A DNA stretch of 64,000 nt from Siphonodentalium dalli (taxonomy: Eukaryota > Mollusca > Scaphopoda > Gadilida > Siphonodentaliidae), in the NCBI GenBank assembly GCA_032622095.1, contig CP136063.1, forward strand, positions 204,647,934 through 204,711,933, in the 5' to 3' direction. The notes under the pieces were generated by a model, which saw nothing but the letters and a program-made list of their open reading frames with translations, searched no databases and was not told the DNA's origin. Positions 20,411 to 33,599 of the stretch are shown here, one piece after another. The translations under genes were made by a program, and so were the position numbers. Position 1 is the first letter of the stretch; each line of letters opens with the position of its first letter.

Positions 20411-22730
20411 GTTCCACCGTACATGCGTGTACACACCATAACCATGCATCGGTACAATCGAACACCTTTATATGCGTTAACAAAATTTACATTACAAAGT
20501 CCCTGCTCACATCTACAAGCATCTATATATGGGGAATATCAAAATAACATTTTCTTCATACATATTAAATAGACGTGCCCGTCATATAAACCGTTCAATA
20601 ACATTACTAACAAATGTTATAATCTTTGAGTCTATACAATGTATATAAACATATATATACCACCGCCAACCATAGTTACTTTTCCGTTTTAAGCTTATTT
20701 CCACTCGAATGTCCATAGATGAATTCACGAATTGTAGCTGTCCATTCGTCTATGTTGTTTTGCTTTTGTTATACACCACCGCAACATAGATCCCCATAAT
20801 TTGGTTCCAAATACACCATGATAAATTGTCGGACGTATCGTATCTGCAAAGCAAATTTTATTCACAATGTACCAAACAACCTTCCTCAAAATTCCGATAT
20901 GTATATACAATGTATACACACATTCCCAATTACCCCCAACAATACAACCTCATTATTTTCAAAAATACATGACATATATAATCGTGCATATACACTTCTT
21001 ATTCTGTTAGATACATATGTACGCATACAAGGTACACATTTGTTCACAATATACATATCGTCAGACCATGTTCAAGAAACATGTCATTAACACCAATAGC
21101 TGCGCCACGCGCTTGCTCCGATCTCAAATTTACCCATGTTCTACAAATGAACAGGAAAACCAGCTTATCATGGGTTCTCACCCAACGTCATTACTTCAGA
21201 CTTATAGACGGTTTGTATGATCTCAAAACAAACATGTTTATATATGATATATACCACAAACAACAAATCTAATCCCGTTGTCTTTTCCTTGCAGCCGATC
21301 ATCGTTAATAATTCGATTTATTATATAATTGATATAGCGCTTTCGATATATTGACTGAATAATACGATGTCAATTCTGTCCGAGAATAAAACGGTTATAT
21401 ACCACATATATATATACACACGCAAACAGGCATATATCACATGCATACGCATGCATATAACTACACTGCTTCTTGTATGGCGTGTCTCGTCAAGACACAT
21501 ATAGCCTCCATTTTCCCTACACTTATACATACACCGTATATATGCTCGTGATTATTTAGCTCACCGTAAATATGTCATGCAAACAAATGTATCACACGAT
21601 ACCATGTCATTATATTAACATGCTAATTCCCCATTCATTTTTCCCCCCACATCAAAATGGGTCCAAAATCAGCAATATGCATAGCAAAAACGCATAAAAT
21701 ATTAGCATTAATTTGTATTTTTTTTTTTTTAAACGTTTACATGCAAAATGGAAATGCACTTCACTGGATTGGGCACATTCAAAACAGCTGAACACCATAC
21801 TGAGTGACCAATCAGATATAATCAACATACCACAAAATATCACATTTTTAACTTGATTATTAATCTCTTGGTTGGAATTTTCTAAATTTATTATTTATTA
21901 CTATCAAACATTATTGGCGTTCTTGTCCAATTATATACTTTCGCGCATACATAGGCGCATACGTATATATAACACCTGGAATAAATTTACATGTATGTAC
22001 ATGTATCAGTGACTATATGTAGTTGTGTAGTAAAGCTGTTTACTTTTGACCTCACAATAACTGAACACATAGCTTATTCTGCTATATCGCTATCTAAAAC
22101 GTGTTTCACCAAGTCGCACTGACAAAAACATGCAAGCAACTACTATACTCATCTTATTCCGATTCCATGCAACTCGTATGATTCGATCCAATTGGTAAGC
22201 ATCCGTGAATGTACTCGTCCATACGGTTGTCTGTTCGCTGAGATCATCTGCGTGTAACCCACTGCCTCATGCATTCCCTCGAATTGAATCATCAGCTATA
22301 AGGATTAAATTTTACCCATTAGGTCTGGAAATATTTCCATCAGAATGACAAGACAGGTGAATAAATACAGTCTTATCACCAAATAAATTTGCCGGCATTT
22401 GAATATGTAAATTAGTTTATTAAATCCTCATACATGTGCACATTTCCCCCAGCAACATTCTCAAAACATATTTTATTCACGATTATCTTTAGTTTCTAAC
22501 AAAAATGTTATTAAATACTGACCCTCTTTTTACCCATTCGTGTGGAAAATTATAAACCGACCATATATGCAATATATATATGGTTCATTCTCACCTTAAA
22601 ATTATTTTTCTGACTGTAAACTACCTGTTAAACTTAAAATTATTTTACTACCTGTTAACTACATGTTAAAATTAAAATTATAATTTTGCCAGGACACCTC
22701 TTCTGTTACAAAAATACAACGGTACTTAAC
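20411..22730. other. AT-rich sequence, nothing recognised
   Basis: Long AT-rich stretches with many TATA and CATA runs. None of the frames (for example 20818-21090, 21321-21530) shows a domain or codon bias I would trust. Short repeats of TTAAAATTATTTT-type occur near 22600-22680. Confidence 0.4.
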
Positions 22731-22874
22731 TTATAAATGCGAACACAAAATGTTCGACTTGAAGATCTCTTCCACCAATTGGTCATTACTCTGGTATATG
22801 ACAGTCGGATGTCTGAGTTCTCTGCTGTATATTATCCAGTCGGACCATAACCAGAAACATAAGGTAGCGAACAC
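22731..22874 (-). other. Possible decayed exon or unknown coding fragment
   Basis: On the minus strand the part of the frame outside repeat R-C reads LCFWLWSDWIIYSRELRHPT then VIYQSNDQLVEEIFKSNILC, with a tryptophan-rich hydrophobic start and an amphipathic end. This is more protein-like than neighbouring frames. I cannot assign it. A loose resemblance to the N-terminal region of ABHD-type hydrolases came to mind, but there is no decisive motif. No clear splice sites or further exons were seen. Confidence 0.15.
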
Positions 22875-23065
22875 AAAATTTGGAGTTGACCCGACATACA
22901 AGGCGATTCGGCTAGAAATGACACCACACGCTCTATAATAGCGTGACCTATTTTCATTGTTCATACACGAAGCGATAATTGATCGCTCACTCATTATTAC
23001 CATGAACAGTGAATACAATAGTTTTCGGCTAATGTGCTTTGCACCAAACGCTGAAAACTGATCAG
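22875..23065. repeat. Interspersed repeat R-C, copy 2
   Basis: Near-identical to 18368-18558, in the same orientation. Confidence 0.85.
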
Positions 23066-24759
23066 AATCAACACTTCACTATATATAGCGCTCCACATAT
23101 CCGATATAACTAACAACAGAACTTGTATCTGGAGAATCTGGAGGAACCAATGGACTATTATGGTAGTAATTTCGAAACAGTTTCTTGAAAAGGCGACACG
23201 TTTGTCACATACTAATGATGTGCACCATTATTCATGATCCACTAACACAATGTATACAAGAAAACTAAGATGCATGCATCAGGTCAGCCATGAACTATTT
23301 AGCATAGAATAATTCAGTTCGGTTGCAGTTTCACAACGTTACAACTGACATACGATTACACCTTGAATGTGGAACTATGTAAGAGTGAATATTAATGTTC
23401 TAAATCCCATGTTTCACCTTTAGTGGTAATGGTGTCGTACTTTATTAACACGCAAGTAGTGTAATTAAGTACGGGTAATTAGAAGTAACAAATCGTTTAG
23501 TTTCTATCGTATCGGCTAAAAGGGGTGAGCAGATTGCCCATGATGAATGCTCTCGTTAGCTGCCAATATAATGTGCATATTTGCCCCGTTACGTTTATAC
23601 ACTGTAGCATTGGCGGGCCAGAGTGTGTTGACATGTTAAGTGTTTGGTTCATTAATAACAGATCAGCAGGGATTTGTCGTGATAACGTATACGTGGTAAT
23701 ATGCTACCTAAACGGTTAAATTAACGGTTGATCTATTACACCACCGTGTATACTCGGTTTAAATAGGTATATTATATAGGGACGTGTGCTCAATTTTGGT
23801 GCGGACCGATGATAAAAAAAAATCAGAAGTAAATGTCGGGGGGCGGGAGGGCCATTTTTTCAATAATTTTTAAAGAAATTGAACAGTTGCTGCAGCGGCA
23901 AAATAGGGTGTACAATTGGCAAATGATGAGGGGCGGCGTGACGTGTAACTAGGATTGAAATTAGATATTCAATTTGGAGATTATTGGATGAGGGATGTTA
24001 TATTAATTATATTAAAGGGACGGGGGGGCTTAGTTGTCGAAAATATTCATATTTGTTCCAAACACCGTAAACAGAAAAATATTAAAACGCATACATTTTG
24101 GTTCAAATATACGATCACTATCGCGTAAACCTCATGCTCACATAAAGACCTACTAAATTTTACCTAAACAAGAGTCTGATTTTGTTATAGAAGGCACCAC
24201 AATGCTACTGGCTAATCACACACAAATGGTATAAACGCTCTTTATTATTTCCAAATAAGGAATTGAGCAACAAAGAACGCTCTTTATGTTTACCATCATA
24301 ATATAAAGAAACACCAAGAAAGTAACTTTTTATGCTTTGTTTACATAACAATCGTCAAATTTACGACAATAACATACTGTTTATGAGATATTTCTCATTT
24401 GTATATTAACAAAGTATGTCTATATTTGAATATTATTTTCGTTTGTAGCGGTTTTTGACAGGTGGAAATATGTTCACAGGATACCCACCAAGGCCTTCCG
24501 TATACCTTTAAAGTATACTGCAACTTTGTTTCTTGTCAATAGCAGAATACATAATGCTATTAAGAAGTGACACAAAACACAGAACATTTTTTTAAATTAT
24601 AAGTATTGAGCAGTGAGAAATATTTGAGTCGAGGAAACCAGTAACGAAAGGCAGCGAATAATTGTTTACGTTCCAATGAATATTAAAATGTACTGAAAAC
24701 AAACTGCTAATGGGTGCCAGACTTTCATAAACACAAATTATCTATTAATGGTGTAACGA
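23066..24759. other. No recognisable feature
   Basis: AT-rich. A block ACGCTCTTTATGTTTACCAT at about 24278 recurs at about 28281 and may mark another dispersed repeat. No gene was seen. Confidence 0.4.
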
Positions 24760-25025
24760 CATATTTCGTTCTTAATTGTCTAAAAAAAATAGGGGATGGG
24801 GATGTTTGGATCTCTAGTTTAACGACATTTTTCGGTCTTTAATAGTTTAATGACATTTTTCGGTCTTTATAATATCTCAAGATATAGGGGGTATTTGGAT
24901 CTCTAGTTTAACGACATTTTTCGGTCTTTATAGTTTAACGACATTCTCGGTCTTTAATATTTCAAGATATAGGGGCCCTTAGTGGGTATTTGGATCTGTA
25001 GTTTAACGACATTTTTCGGTCTTTG
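24760..25025 (+). repeat. Minisatellite with TAGTTTAACGACATTTTTCG
   Basis: About six units contain TTTAACGACATTTTTCGGTC, interleaved with AAGATATAGGGGGTATTTGG. Both motifs recur in the order seen, giving a composite period of roughly 75-110 bp. Confidence 0.8.
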
Positions 25026-25094
25026 ATAGCAAAATGGAAGAAGTACATCTTTGGAAAGATGTGGTGGCCCTAAAAAGGAAAGTTGTTTGGTGAT

Positions 25095-26066
25095 CTTGAA
25101 ATGCAGTTTTTCTGAACAGTCTTCCTTGATTAAAGTGATGTGAAACACTCCGGCAGACAACGGGCAGAGTGATCAAATAGAAATTAAGAATAATCTTTCT
25201 CAAAGTAGTTATTTGTTACGAATATTAATCCAAATGGATGATACACGACGTCATTCTTATATATTAGTTAAATGCAATGACTCTCGATGGCGAAATAATT
25301 TTTTTTAATTATAGCCGATAGTTGCGCCCCGAATCGAGATGTAAATATTTACAATTTGGAGTAGTTCAGACGATGTTCTCTATGAAGTGGGGTGGTAGAT
25401 TTTTGTGGAAATTTTCAGTGTTGATTTTAGTAGAATGATAACATTCCCCAGGTTGGCAAAGTGCCTGAGCACTAACTTATCAATTTCTCGCACCCGAAAA
25501 AGTCCATAACAAGTCCATAATATGTCTTTAAGCATATATATAAATCTCCGAAAACCAACATTCTAAAGCATTAAACGATTTCTTGAAATGCAGTTTTTCT
25601 GAACAGTCTTCCTTGATTAAAGTGATGTGAAACACTCCGGCAGACACCGGGCAGAGTGATCGAATAGAAATTAAGAATAATCTTTCTCAAAGTAGTTATT
25701 CGTTACGAATATTAATCCAAATGGATGATACACAACATCATTCTTATATATTAGTTAAATGCAATGACTCTAGATGGCAAAATCATTTTTGTTTAATTAT
25801 AGCCGATAGTTGCGCCCCGAATCGAGATGTAAATATTTACAATTTGGAGTAGCTCAGACGATGTTCTCTATGAAGTGGTGTGGCAGATTTTTTTGGAAAT
25901 TTTCAGTGATGTTAGTAGAATGATAACATTCCCCAGGTTGGCAAAGTGCCTGAGCACTAACTTATCAATTTCTCGCACCCGAAAAAGTCCATAACAAGTC
26001 CATAATATGTCTTGAAGCATATATATAAATCTCCGAAAACCAAAATTCTAAAGCATTAAACGATTT
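25095..26066 (+). repeat. 487-bp tandem duplication carrying repeat R-B
   Basis: CTTGAAATGCAGTTTTTCTG starts at 25095 and again at 25582, and both copies end at CTAAAGCATTAAACGATTT. Each contains an R-B copy (25130-25534 and 25617-26021). The copies differ at scattered sites only, so the duplication is younger than the R-B insertions at 5384 and 47707. Confidence 0.9.
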
Positions 26067-26076
26067 GCTATATTTC

Positions 26077-26199
26077 CAGGGCATATATTTCATCTGATTT
26101 TGCGAGAATTCATATATACTTGTTCACGAGAATCCAGGGTAATTTGCGAGAATATTTATGAGAATCTAGATTTGGATTCTCGCCGAAATATAAGCCCTG
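26077..26199. mobile_element. 123-bp foldback MITE
   Basis: CAGGGCATATATTTC (26077) and CGAAATATAAGCCCTG (26184-26199) are inverted ends. ATTTC flanks both sides, a possible 5-bp duplication. Internal GAGAAT/ATTCTC motifs repeat in both orientations. Confidence 0.65.
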
Positions 26200-28179
26200 A
26201 TTTCACTCTGAAGTGTGCCTAAATGGCATAAATTGTACCGTGGTTCCCATGTTCGCCAAAGTGGCATAAATTTATTTCAGGATAATACTAATTTTAGGCA
26301 TTCATTTATATCACTGATATCAGGACAATAAATAGCCATTTCCATTGCATGGAACAAATAGTGTTATTGTTTATCGGTGTTGTTTTTGGAAGTGGTGGTA
26401 GTTAAATTTTTATACATTTCGACCCCCAATAAGTATTTCCGAACAAATGAATTATTAACAAGCGTGACATGACATCATTGACAAAGATAATTAACACCGA
26501 TCTACAAGCAACTAAAGTCTTAAAATGAGCTAAAATTTAACATTTTCTTTAAAAATTTTACATTTTTATCTCTCGCGACATAATTGTCACCAATAAAAAC
26601 AAATTTGATTCATCGTGGAAGTTAGTCGGTGACTATAAATAATGTCACCATTCAACTGAATGTTGTTGAGCATATTTCAACCAATTTTGGAAGTTTAAAT
26701 GAATATTTTCTTCACACGCAAAGTAATATTGACAAATTTCACGATTTTAGCCTGCTTCGTTGGGACCAAAATTTGTTGTGCACACTCAAGAAACGTCTAC
26801 CGACACTCGCTAGGCCAAATTATACCTAGTCCAAAATTGACTATACAGTGAATATATCTTTAGTATCCCGTAGATTTTCGACTAAATTATACCATGACCA
26901 TGCTATCAACTAGCTTGAAATTGGCAAAACAATTAATTTTTTTTGGTTGAAAAAATTTACATGGTCCATAGGCATAGCTAGAGAACGATTATTTTTCGAT
27001 AAAAACGAAAATAATGCGAAATGAGATTCGGCACTCGACAGAATGGTGCAGAATAACATATACGTGTCTTGTTTTATGCGAAAAATTGACCTCATTCGAT
27101 AAATTAGTCTCGTAATTCAGGAATGTGGAATTCAGTGTTACTGTACATGGCCGACGAAATTTTGAAATGTAAACACGCATCAAATTTACCTTTTGTGAGA
27201 ATAACAAAAGCGCAACCTTGATCAAAGTAATACAATACACAACAACACATAGAATAAAACCGATATAAACACGGTATACGTGAGAATAAGACGCGTATCC
27301 AGACAAGGAATTTGACATTTCCTCGCTTCGACGCTATAAATATATCTGACCCAGATAACCGATATCGATGCACAGCTATATTTTGCGCACGTCACTTTCC
27401 ATATTTGGAATGTCCATATTTGGGATATGTGTTAACCTCAATACCGATCAAGTTATCTTAGCATAAACATAAACTATATTGTAATTTATGCAACCACGAC
27501 CCTGGTAACCCTGATAACTAATACAATATACCGGCCAATTCATTTTAAGATCGTTATTTCACTTTGCTTTAGGCATAAACACACTCTTGAACGCACATAA
27601 ACGACCCATTGGCGTTAAATTAAATATACTCGGTATTTATTAATATTAGTTTTTTATTGCTCAGTTTTGAGTTTGACCCTTGACACCTGTCAATATATGT
27701 GGGCTGAATCCATATGATGCGGTATTATTCCTCGAAATAAACAACAAAGCAGTCGTTACTTCGAAATGTCGTTTGGGCTAACATTTACACAAATCCTTCG
27801 CGTGTTCTCCTCAATTGGCACGCCTGTTCTGAGCCGACACACAGGTTATCCCAGAAACTGCTGTGAAATAAACAGCCAAGGTTTGGCTGAAATAATAATA
27901 GTAAGACACAATCATGCGACTTCCACATTTGACTTTCCAAACACATCTGCGGGTGACTTGGTTTGTGAAAACGGGTCGGGTCACACGTTAATCCGTGTCG
28001 TTTCGGACATATTTATTCACATACAACGGCGATCACTGCATGGGTAATCACGATGATTGGTGTGGCTAACGGGTCATTGTGTTAATCTCGGCCAGCACAC
28101 GGATTGTACGTCGTGTTCAACGCACGATCAATTGCGTATTTCGAGATAATCGCATTATGTGCGGTCAATTGTGCTCTAA
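26200..28179. other. No recognisable feature
   Basis: The minus-strand frames at 26910-27373 and the plus-strand frame at 27766-28047 (93 residues) have no domain I recognise. No repeats were identified. Confidence 0.4.
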
Positions 28180-28259
28180 GTCGGTCAGAGCACGCGAATA
28201 GTTCTTTACCAGAATAAATCTCGTCTCCGACTCGATTTATTATGGTAAAGAACTATTCT
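28180..28259. mobile_element. 80-bp hairpin insertion with 10-bp direct flanks
   Basis: TGTGCTCTAA stands at 28170-28179 and 28260-28269. The insert holds an imperfect stem, AATAGTTCTTTACCAGAATA with its near reverse complement, around a CTCGTCTCCGACTCG loop. It could be a very small foldback element. Confidence 0.55.
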
Positions 28260-28599
28260 TGTGCTCTAACCATTACTTAACGCTCTTTATGTTTACCATT
28301 CCAGGAAAGAACTAACACGGAACGCCCTTCACTGCCCCCAGTTCTGATTAAAACACAAGACTCCACAGCTATATATGCAGTGGTACTCTCTCTCAAGTTT
28401 ATTGTCTATGTAAATCAATTAATGACATTTAGACATCAGTTAACATATATACATATAATTTACATGTTACACGCGTGCGTTGTGATATGTTTCCCCACAG
28501 CAACAGGCAGCCTTGAGCATATTAAAGCCGCACACATTTCTTGGAAGTCCAAAAAAATGCATGCAGCTCCAATCTACCCACGACTACCAACCACTGTGG

Positions 28600-28745
28600 T
28601 AACACCCTCGTTCCACCACCCCGCCATACCACTTCACCGGGCGCCATGGTGGAGCACACCCCGCTCCACACGAGACAAATGCACCGTGTGGAGCGGGGCC
28701 CGATCGACCCAGGCATCCCTCCGCGGCACCGCGGAGCTGGTGCAC
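28600..28745. other. GC-rich island with consecutive hairpins
   Basis: In an AT-rich setting, this stretch has CCCCGCTCCACAC (28657) paired with GTGTGGAGCGGGG, then CTCCGCGG paired with CCGCGGAG 2 nt apart. Open frames on both strands cross it, as expected for GC-rich DNA. It might be a structured RNA or a MITE, but I recognise neither. Confidence 0.4.
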
Positions 28746-31423
28746 TTTTACTGACCATTTCTTATTTTCCATATATCTGGCGAAATATTCTGATTTTAAT
28801 TAAAATAAACTTTAGATGAGCCTAAATAGTTCATTGATAATATAAAACAAGGTATTAAAATTAGTTAATATCACTAGCATTGTCGCTGTTGGCATTGATT
28901 TCGATAGCTCACGATATATATAATGTATCGGCACAGAACTACACGCATTTAAGCTACCTCTTCACGCCCCTGTTTTCATTTCTGCTATTTTTGGCACATT
29001 GTCAAATTAGGTCAGGGACCATATAAGCGCACGTGCAGATCTTGCTGAGCGGGTAACCTTGACACGATGACACAGTTAGCCAAAAGGCAGTGACCGACTG
29101 GTGTGTTCGTGAATTTGTGATTTATTTCTGGAGTTGTTCGGTAGATTTAAGGAGTGAATTGTGAATGTATATATGGAGTCTTGACGCGTAATTCTAGGTC
29201 TGAGCTTACTGGAAACAATGACATACTTTAATCTGTCATTTATCGTTTGAGTCAAATACACTTCAATTCTTAAAAGTAACTACAGAATTTGACCCCGTCT
29301 GACTCAGTGACTGCGTGTCGTAGAGTGCCGATTCATTACAATATCTGTGTTAGAGATATGGTGTTTGAAATTACAGTCTCATTAATATTTTCACCATTGC
29401 GGCTTGGCCAGAAGACCGAGAAAGTGAGGGGTTGTAATATATACATGGTGAGTATCATATAGATTAAATTAAATATCATTTCATGCATATTAGTATTACT
29501 ACTATTCATGAAATTTCAGGGGGGTGGGGGGGGGGGGGGGGGGGGGGGTCAGGTGACCAAACCTGTATGGGGACCTCCAAGCAAATCTCCACAGCATAAG
29601 TTGTATATAAGCAGTTATCTGTGACGTAAATCAGAAGTATCTTTAAACATACTTTACATTTAACTGACGGATTGGGATTGGTAAAATATCTTTTTGCTAT
29701 AAATTTATGGCGATTTTTCCCTGGATTTGCAACATTTGACAAAAATTCAGAATAATTACACCAGCTTTCTAATGCTTATAATGGTACATCGACCCGACTT
29801 ACTGATAAATTATGTATTATTTCCAATAGCACACAACATCACAATCAGAACATTTTGAAACTCTGTAAACCTTGCTGCAGAGGCTCGCATAAAGGTGCCC
29901 ACCCCACAATGGCCACATAACCGTCTCCCCAAATACCTACAATAATATTAAATACATTCATATCTGAGAGTGACATTAGATGAATGAACTCCCATAATTT
30001 ATTAACCTCATACTAGTATATTTATCATCGGCATCACTAATTATTATTACATATTTTTTATAATAATATATCAAAGACAGAATTTATTTAGTTTAATTTT
30101 GTTATATGAGTTCAATTTTACATTTAGATTTAAATTTGGGATTGGTTGGTCGACTGCACCTCATATGAGTTCTCTTTAAAGGATCTGACGGATTAGTATT
30201 ATCCATGACCATTGAACATAAGATGAAATTGTTCATGTTTTCTAAGATAGTAATTAAAATCAAATAATACTGATTAGAAATGGACAATTCATTCAATTGC
30301 TTGTCTTAAATTAAAATTCATTTTATTTGTGTTTTCAGTTAATGTCACATCGAGTAGTCACTTAGAATAGATTATTTCATAAGTTTTCATAAGAGGACCA
30401 GTCAGTTCACCAATCTCCCCAGTTCCCCAGAATTGAGGCTGTTGGACTTTAGATCTATTTTTAATGTTTACAGATTAATTACTATGACAATGCACAAAAT
30501 GGATTCGTGTGATGTGTTAAAGCGACACACACACAATATCTGAGAGGCATGTGCATGCACCATTGCTGACTTAGTTAACCGGGTCTAACTAAAATTGTGG
30601 AACACCAGTATACATTACATATCCCATATTCTCAGTTGGTTGCACTTTTAGTCTGACACATTAATACTTAGTAGTAGCATATTTGGTTAATTATCTTATT
30701 TGACAATGAGTCATTTGAGATTTGGGTAAACAATATACGGTATACTTATAATCATAATATTTTTAATTTAAAGTTACCCTTTAACCCTAATATTCAATAT
30801 ATATCATTTATATGACCTACATAGTACTCATACATTTATAAAATTTTGTATTCTGTCTCTTATACATGTAACTCAATTTTTACAAGTATTTCACTCATAC
30901 ATAAGAATTTAATTGGTCAAATTTCTTATTCCATCTTATATAATTAGACAAATTTCAGTATTTCCGCCACGCACCACCAGTTTTTATACACATTTTTGCA
31001 GTGAACTTACACTGCATGGGAATGGTTGTGACATTCCCAGTTTGTCATCTAGTTTGACCTCTCTGGATTGAGGCCGAAACGCCAGAAGCAAAAGACAATA
31101 TGTTAAATTGTTAACTTCTGACGATTATTCATTTGGACATGGCTACCCAGAGGTAGTTGAGAGGGCTATCCTGTGACCAAGTTATAGGTGGTGAATCATC
31201 CTCGGCTCGATTCATAATTTCCATTTACCAGATATTTCATTTATCAATCGCCCTTTCCCCAATATTAAAATTCATTTCCCCCCACCTCTCTCATAATTGG
31301 TCGCAGGACATCCCTCTTTAGATTTTTGGACATCTCAACTACATCTGGGCTTAGATGCTCTGATAGTCTGATTGGTTTCGACTTTATATGGATAGATTAA
31401 CCCAGCAGAATATGCAATAAAAT
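28746..31423. other. AT-rich sequence; one long G tract
   Basis: A G tract of about 28 bases with a single interruption (about 29520-29549) is the only strong feature. GATTGAGGCCGAAACGCC at about 31067 resembles sequence seen near ends of some animal retroelements, but I could not place it. No genes were recognised. Confidence 0.4.
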
Positions 31424-31655
31424 ATGAATCAGAAATTGGACATGATTGTACATAGGACTTTGTGTAGTAATACTTGCACATACATATCATGTCGTACAAT
31501 CAGGGTAATACATAGTATACAATATGTAGTATATAAAATATGAAATAGTCATTGGACGTACTAGTATTTGTACATAGGTATGTTTGAAGTAATACTTACA
31601 CAATGCATATAAATGTCATGTTGTCCACCGGAGTAAATACATAATATAGTATAAA
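31424..31655 (+). repeat. ~116-bp tandem duplication (diverged)
   Basis: Two collinear copies are marked by ATTGGACATG/ATTGGACGTA, GTACATAGG and AGTAATACTT. It lies directly downstream of the minus-strand LINE fragment. Confidence 0.65.
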
Positions 31656-31744
31656 TATAACACATGCATGTATATTTTGTATGCATGCACTGTCTACTGG
31701 GAAGATGTATTATCCATGGATTGGTTTGAGAGAACTTGTACAGA

Positions 31745-32638
31745 TTAGCTGTAGCTCAGCCTGTTTACTTCTTTTATGAGTTTTACCAATAATCTTAATT
31801 TGCTTATATCTTGATTGAAAAGTTCAGTTAGCTTATACATACTAGGCTTCTTGTAAAAGTAATCATCAATATACTTATTTCGTAGCTGTTTCAGCTTGTC
31901 ACATTCTAGTAGCACATGATACTCATCCCCGATACCATTATTGCAAAATTTACACACTCTTTTACTAATCTCAATGTCATCATTACACCAATCCCCTGTC
32001 TCTATTGGTAATCTATGGTTACGCATCCTAAATCGTGCCATACAAATGGCTTCGGATTCTGAGAAGTGTTTTAGGTAAGGTTCCATTGATATTTCATTCT
32101 TAACTGCCCTATAGAAATAGTATTTATTTGACGAATCCATAGTACCCCTCCATTCTTGTAATCTCATGTCATGTAGTCTAAGCTTTACAGTGTTGGTGAA
32201 CCATTCACCCCCACAAGTACTTTGTGAGTGCCATAGGAAGGATAGGCCAAGCTGACCAAGTAGTTTTTCAACATATCCCGCCCATTTAAATGAACGCTTC
32301 CCTCTACAGTTATGCAGAACAGCTCTGTATAGGATTCCAGATAATTTCCACGATTCCCCATCGATTAAGAGGGCCCAATAGGATAATACTCGTTGCTTAA
32401 TTAAAATTGACACTGGTGTGATACCCAATTCAGCATATATCATGGCAGTTGGAGTAGATTTCTTCAGACCCAGGACAAATTTCAGAAACCATAGTTCCGT
32501 CGTTTCAATAATCTTATTTGGTCCATATCCCCATATCTCACACCCATAAATCAAAATTGGCAATATAGCTTTATTATAGATATCTATGACTGTGTCATAA
32601 GATAGTTTATACTTCCTACATTTACCTATCAGTGAGAA
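31745..32638 (-). pseudogene. LINE ORF2 C-terminus (thumb and zinc-binding region)
   Basis: The 272-residue open frame, extended to 32638 by the in-frame segment CRKYKLSYDTVIDIYNKA, is the C-terminal part of a non-LTR retrotransposon polyprotein. PILIYGCEIWGYG follows the RT thumb in many LINEs. LKKSTPTAMIYAELG is the conserved next block. FRMRNHRLPIETGDW then CKFCNNGIGDEYHVLLEC is the CxxC..H..C zinc-binding motif. The reverse transcriptase core and endonuclease are missing: upstream the frame stops at a foldback at 32639. The clade (CR1/RTE-like) is uncertain. The frame itself has no stop, so decay is recent or the copy is young. Confidence 0.85.
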
Positions 32639-33599
32639 CAGTGGTGAGTCTGAGGTAATTGGGGGATATCTATTACCACCAGCATGAGTTAGCTCTGTAT
32701 GGCTAAAAATAATTTCTGCATTGAAATCATGCAGTGTGACGGTATGACAGACAATGTTTGAGCGATATGTTTAGCAATGTGACGAATCTACCACCGTAAA
32801 GACATTCCAACAATCGCCTGATAGGCTACATCGCTTTCCCGTTGATGTGATTGGGTGAGACTGACGAAATTATGCTGGTGGTAATAGAAATCCCCCAATT
32901 ACCTCATACTCACTACTGCATACCTGTGGAGTCTGTGTTTTAACCAGAACTGCACAGCCCCGTGCCGGTTAGAAAGCTTAAAGGTACACAATCAGATTCG
33001 ATGGTCCACATATCATCAGATTCTAACAACATTTCTTGAAATGCCGCTTCAGTTCTCAGAATCGATTAATTGCCAACAAATAATGCTAACCACTGTCAAC
33101 TATAGTACAAAATTGCCCCCAAAAAGTGTTATATATTAACGTTCTGTTCAACGTGATTTGGTATGGAGAGTATGTAGGTCGGCATTCGTCGAATATTTGC
33201 CAGGCCGCCAATTATTGGAGGTGGTGAAAATAACAGATTTCAAAAATCAATATATGATAACTCTGGGCTTTGATGGGCGGGTTTCTCGACTCAAATCTAA
33301 TATTGTTTTTACCCCCGAAGCCGAATAAATAATCGGATTATGTATCTTTAAGTCGTGCTGAAATATCGTTTGAAATGACGTTGCTTAGCTTTTTGCGACT
33401 GTCACGATTTCTGCCAGGATAATTGTTTACGCAGTGAAAGTTACAATGAGTTAGCCGAATGAAAAATAATACTCGCATCTCACGGGATGTTTGATCCAAG
33501 AGTGCTCAAGTCATTAACTGACCTAAGTAGCTTACGATTCCTAAATTTATCATATAATGCGACACAAGGTCGTACCTGATTGGCGAGGGGGGGGGGGGG
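32081..33599. repeat. 1,519-bp tandem duplication, unit 1
   Basis: TTCCATTGATATTTCATTCT at 32081 recurs at 33600, directly after a G tract. The sequence from there is nearly identical for 1.5 kb. The only indel I noticed is one T (ATTGTTTACGC versus ATTGTTTTACGC). The unit contains the LINE fragment, the MITE and the downstream sequence. Confidence 0.9.
32639..32918. mobile_element. 280-bp palindromic MITE, copy 1
   Basis: CAGTGGTGAGTCTGAGGTAA (32639) and its reverse complement ending CTCACTACTG (32918) form inverted termini that extend at least 50 bp (AATTGGGGGATATCTATTAC) with few mismatches. It sits exactly where the LINE coding frame ends. A target duplication is not obvious. Confidence 0.7.

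Noticed and set aside
26989-27373. Minus-strand frame of 109 residues resembling a membrane protein
   Set aside because: Hydrophobicity comes from AT-rich codons. An overlapping frame of similar length exists and no homology is recognised.
28600-28660. 5S rRNA-like start (GCCATACCAC)
   Set aside because: Only about ten bases agree, with no following 5S internal control region.
28380-28819. Overlapping 78-124-residue frames on both strands
   Set aside because: They coincide with a GC-rich stretch poor in stops. No domain, and opposite frames are equally open.
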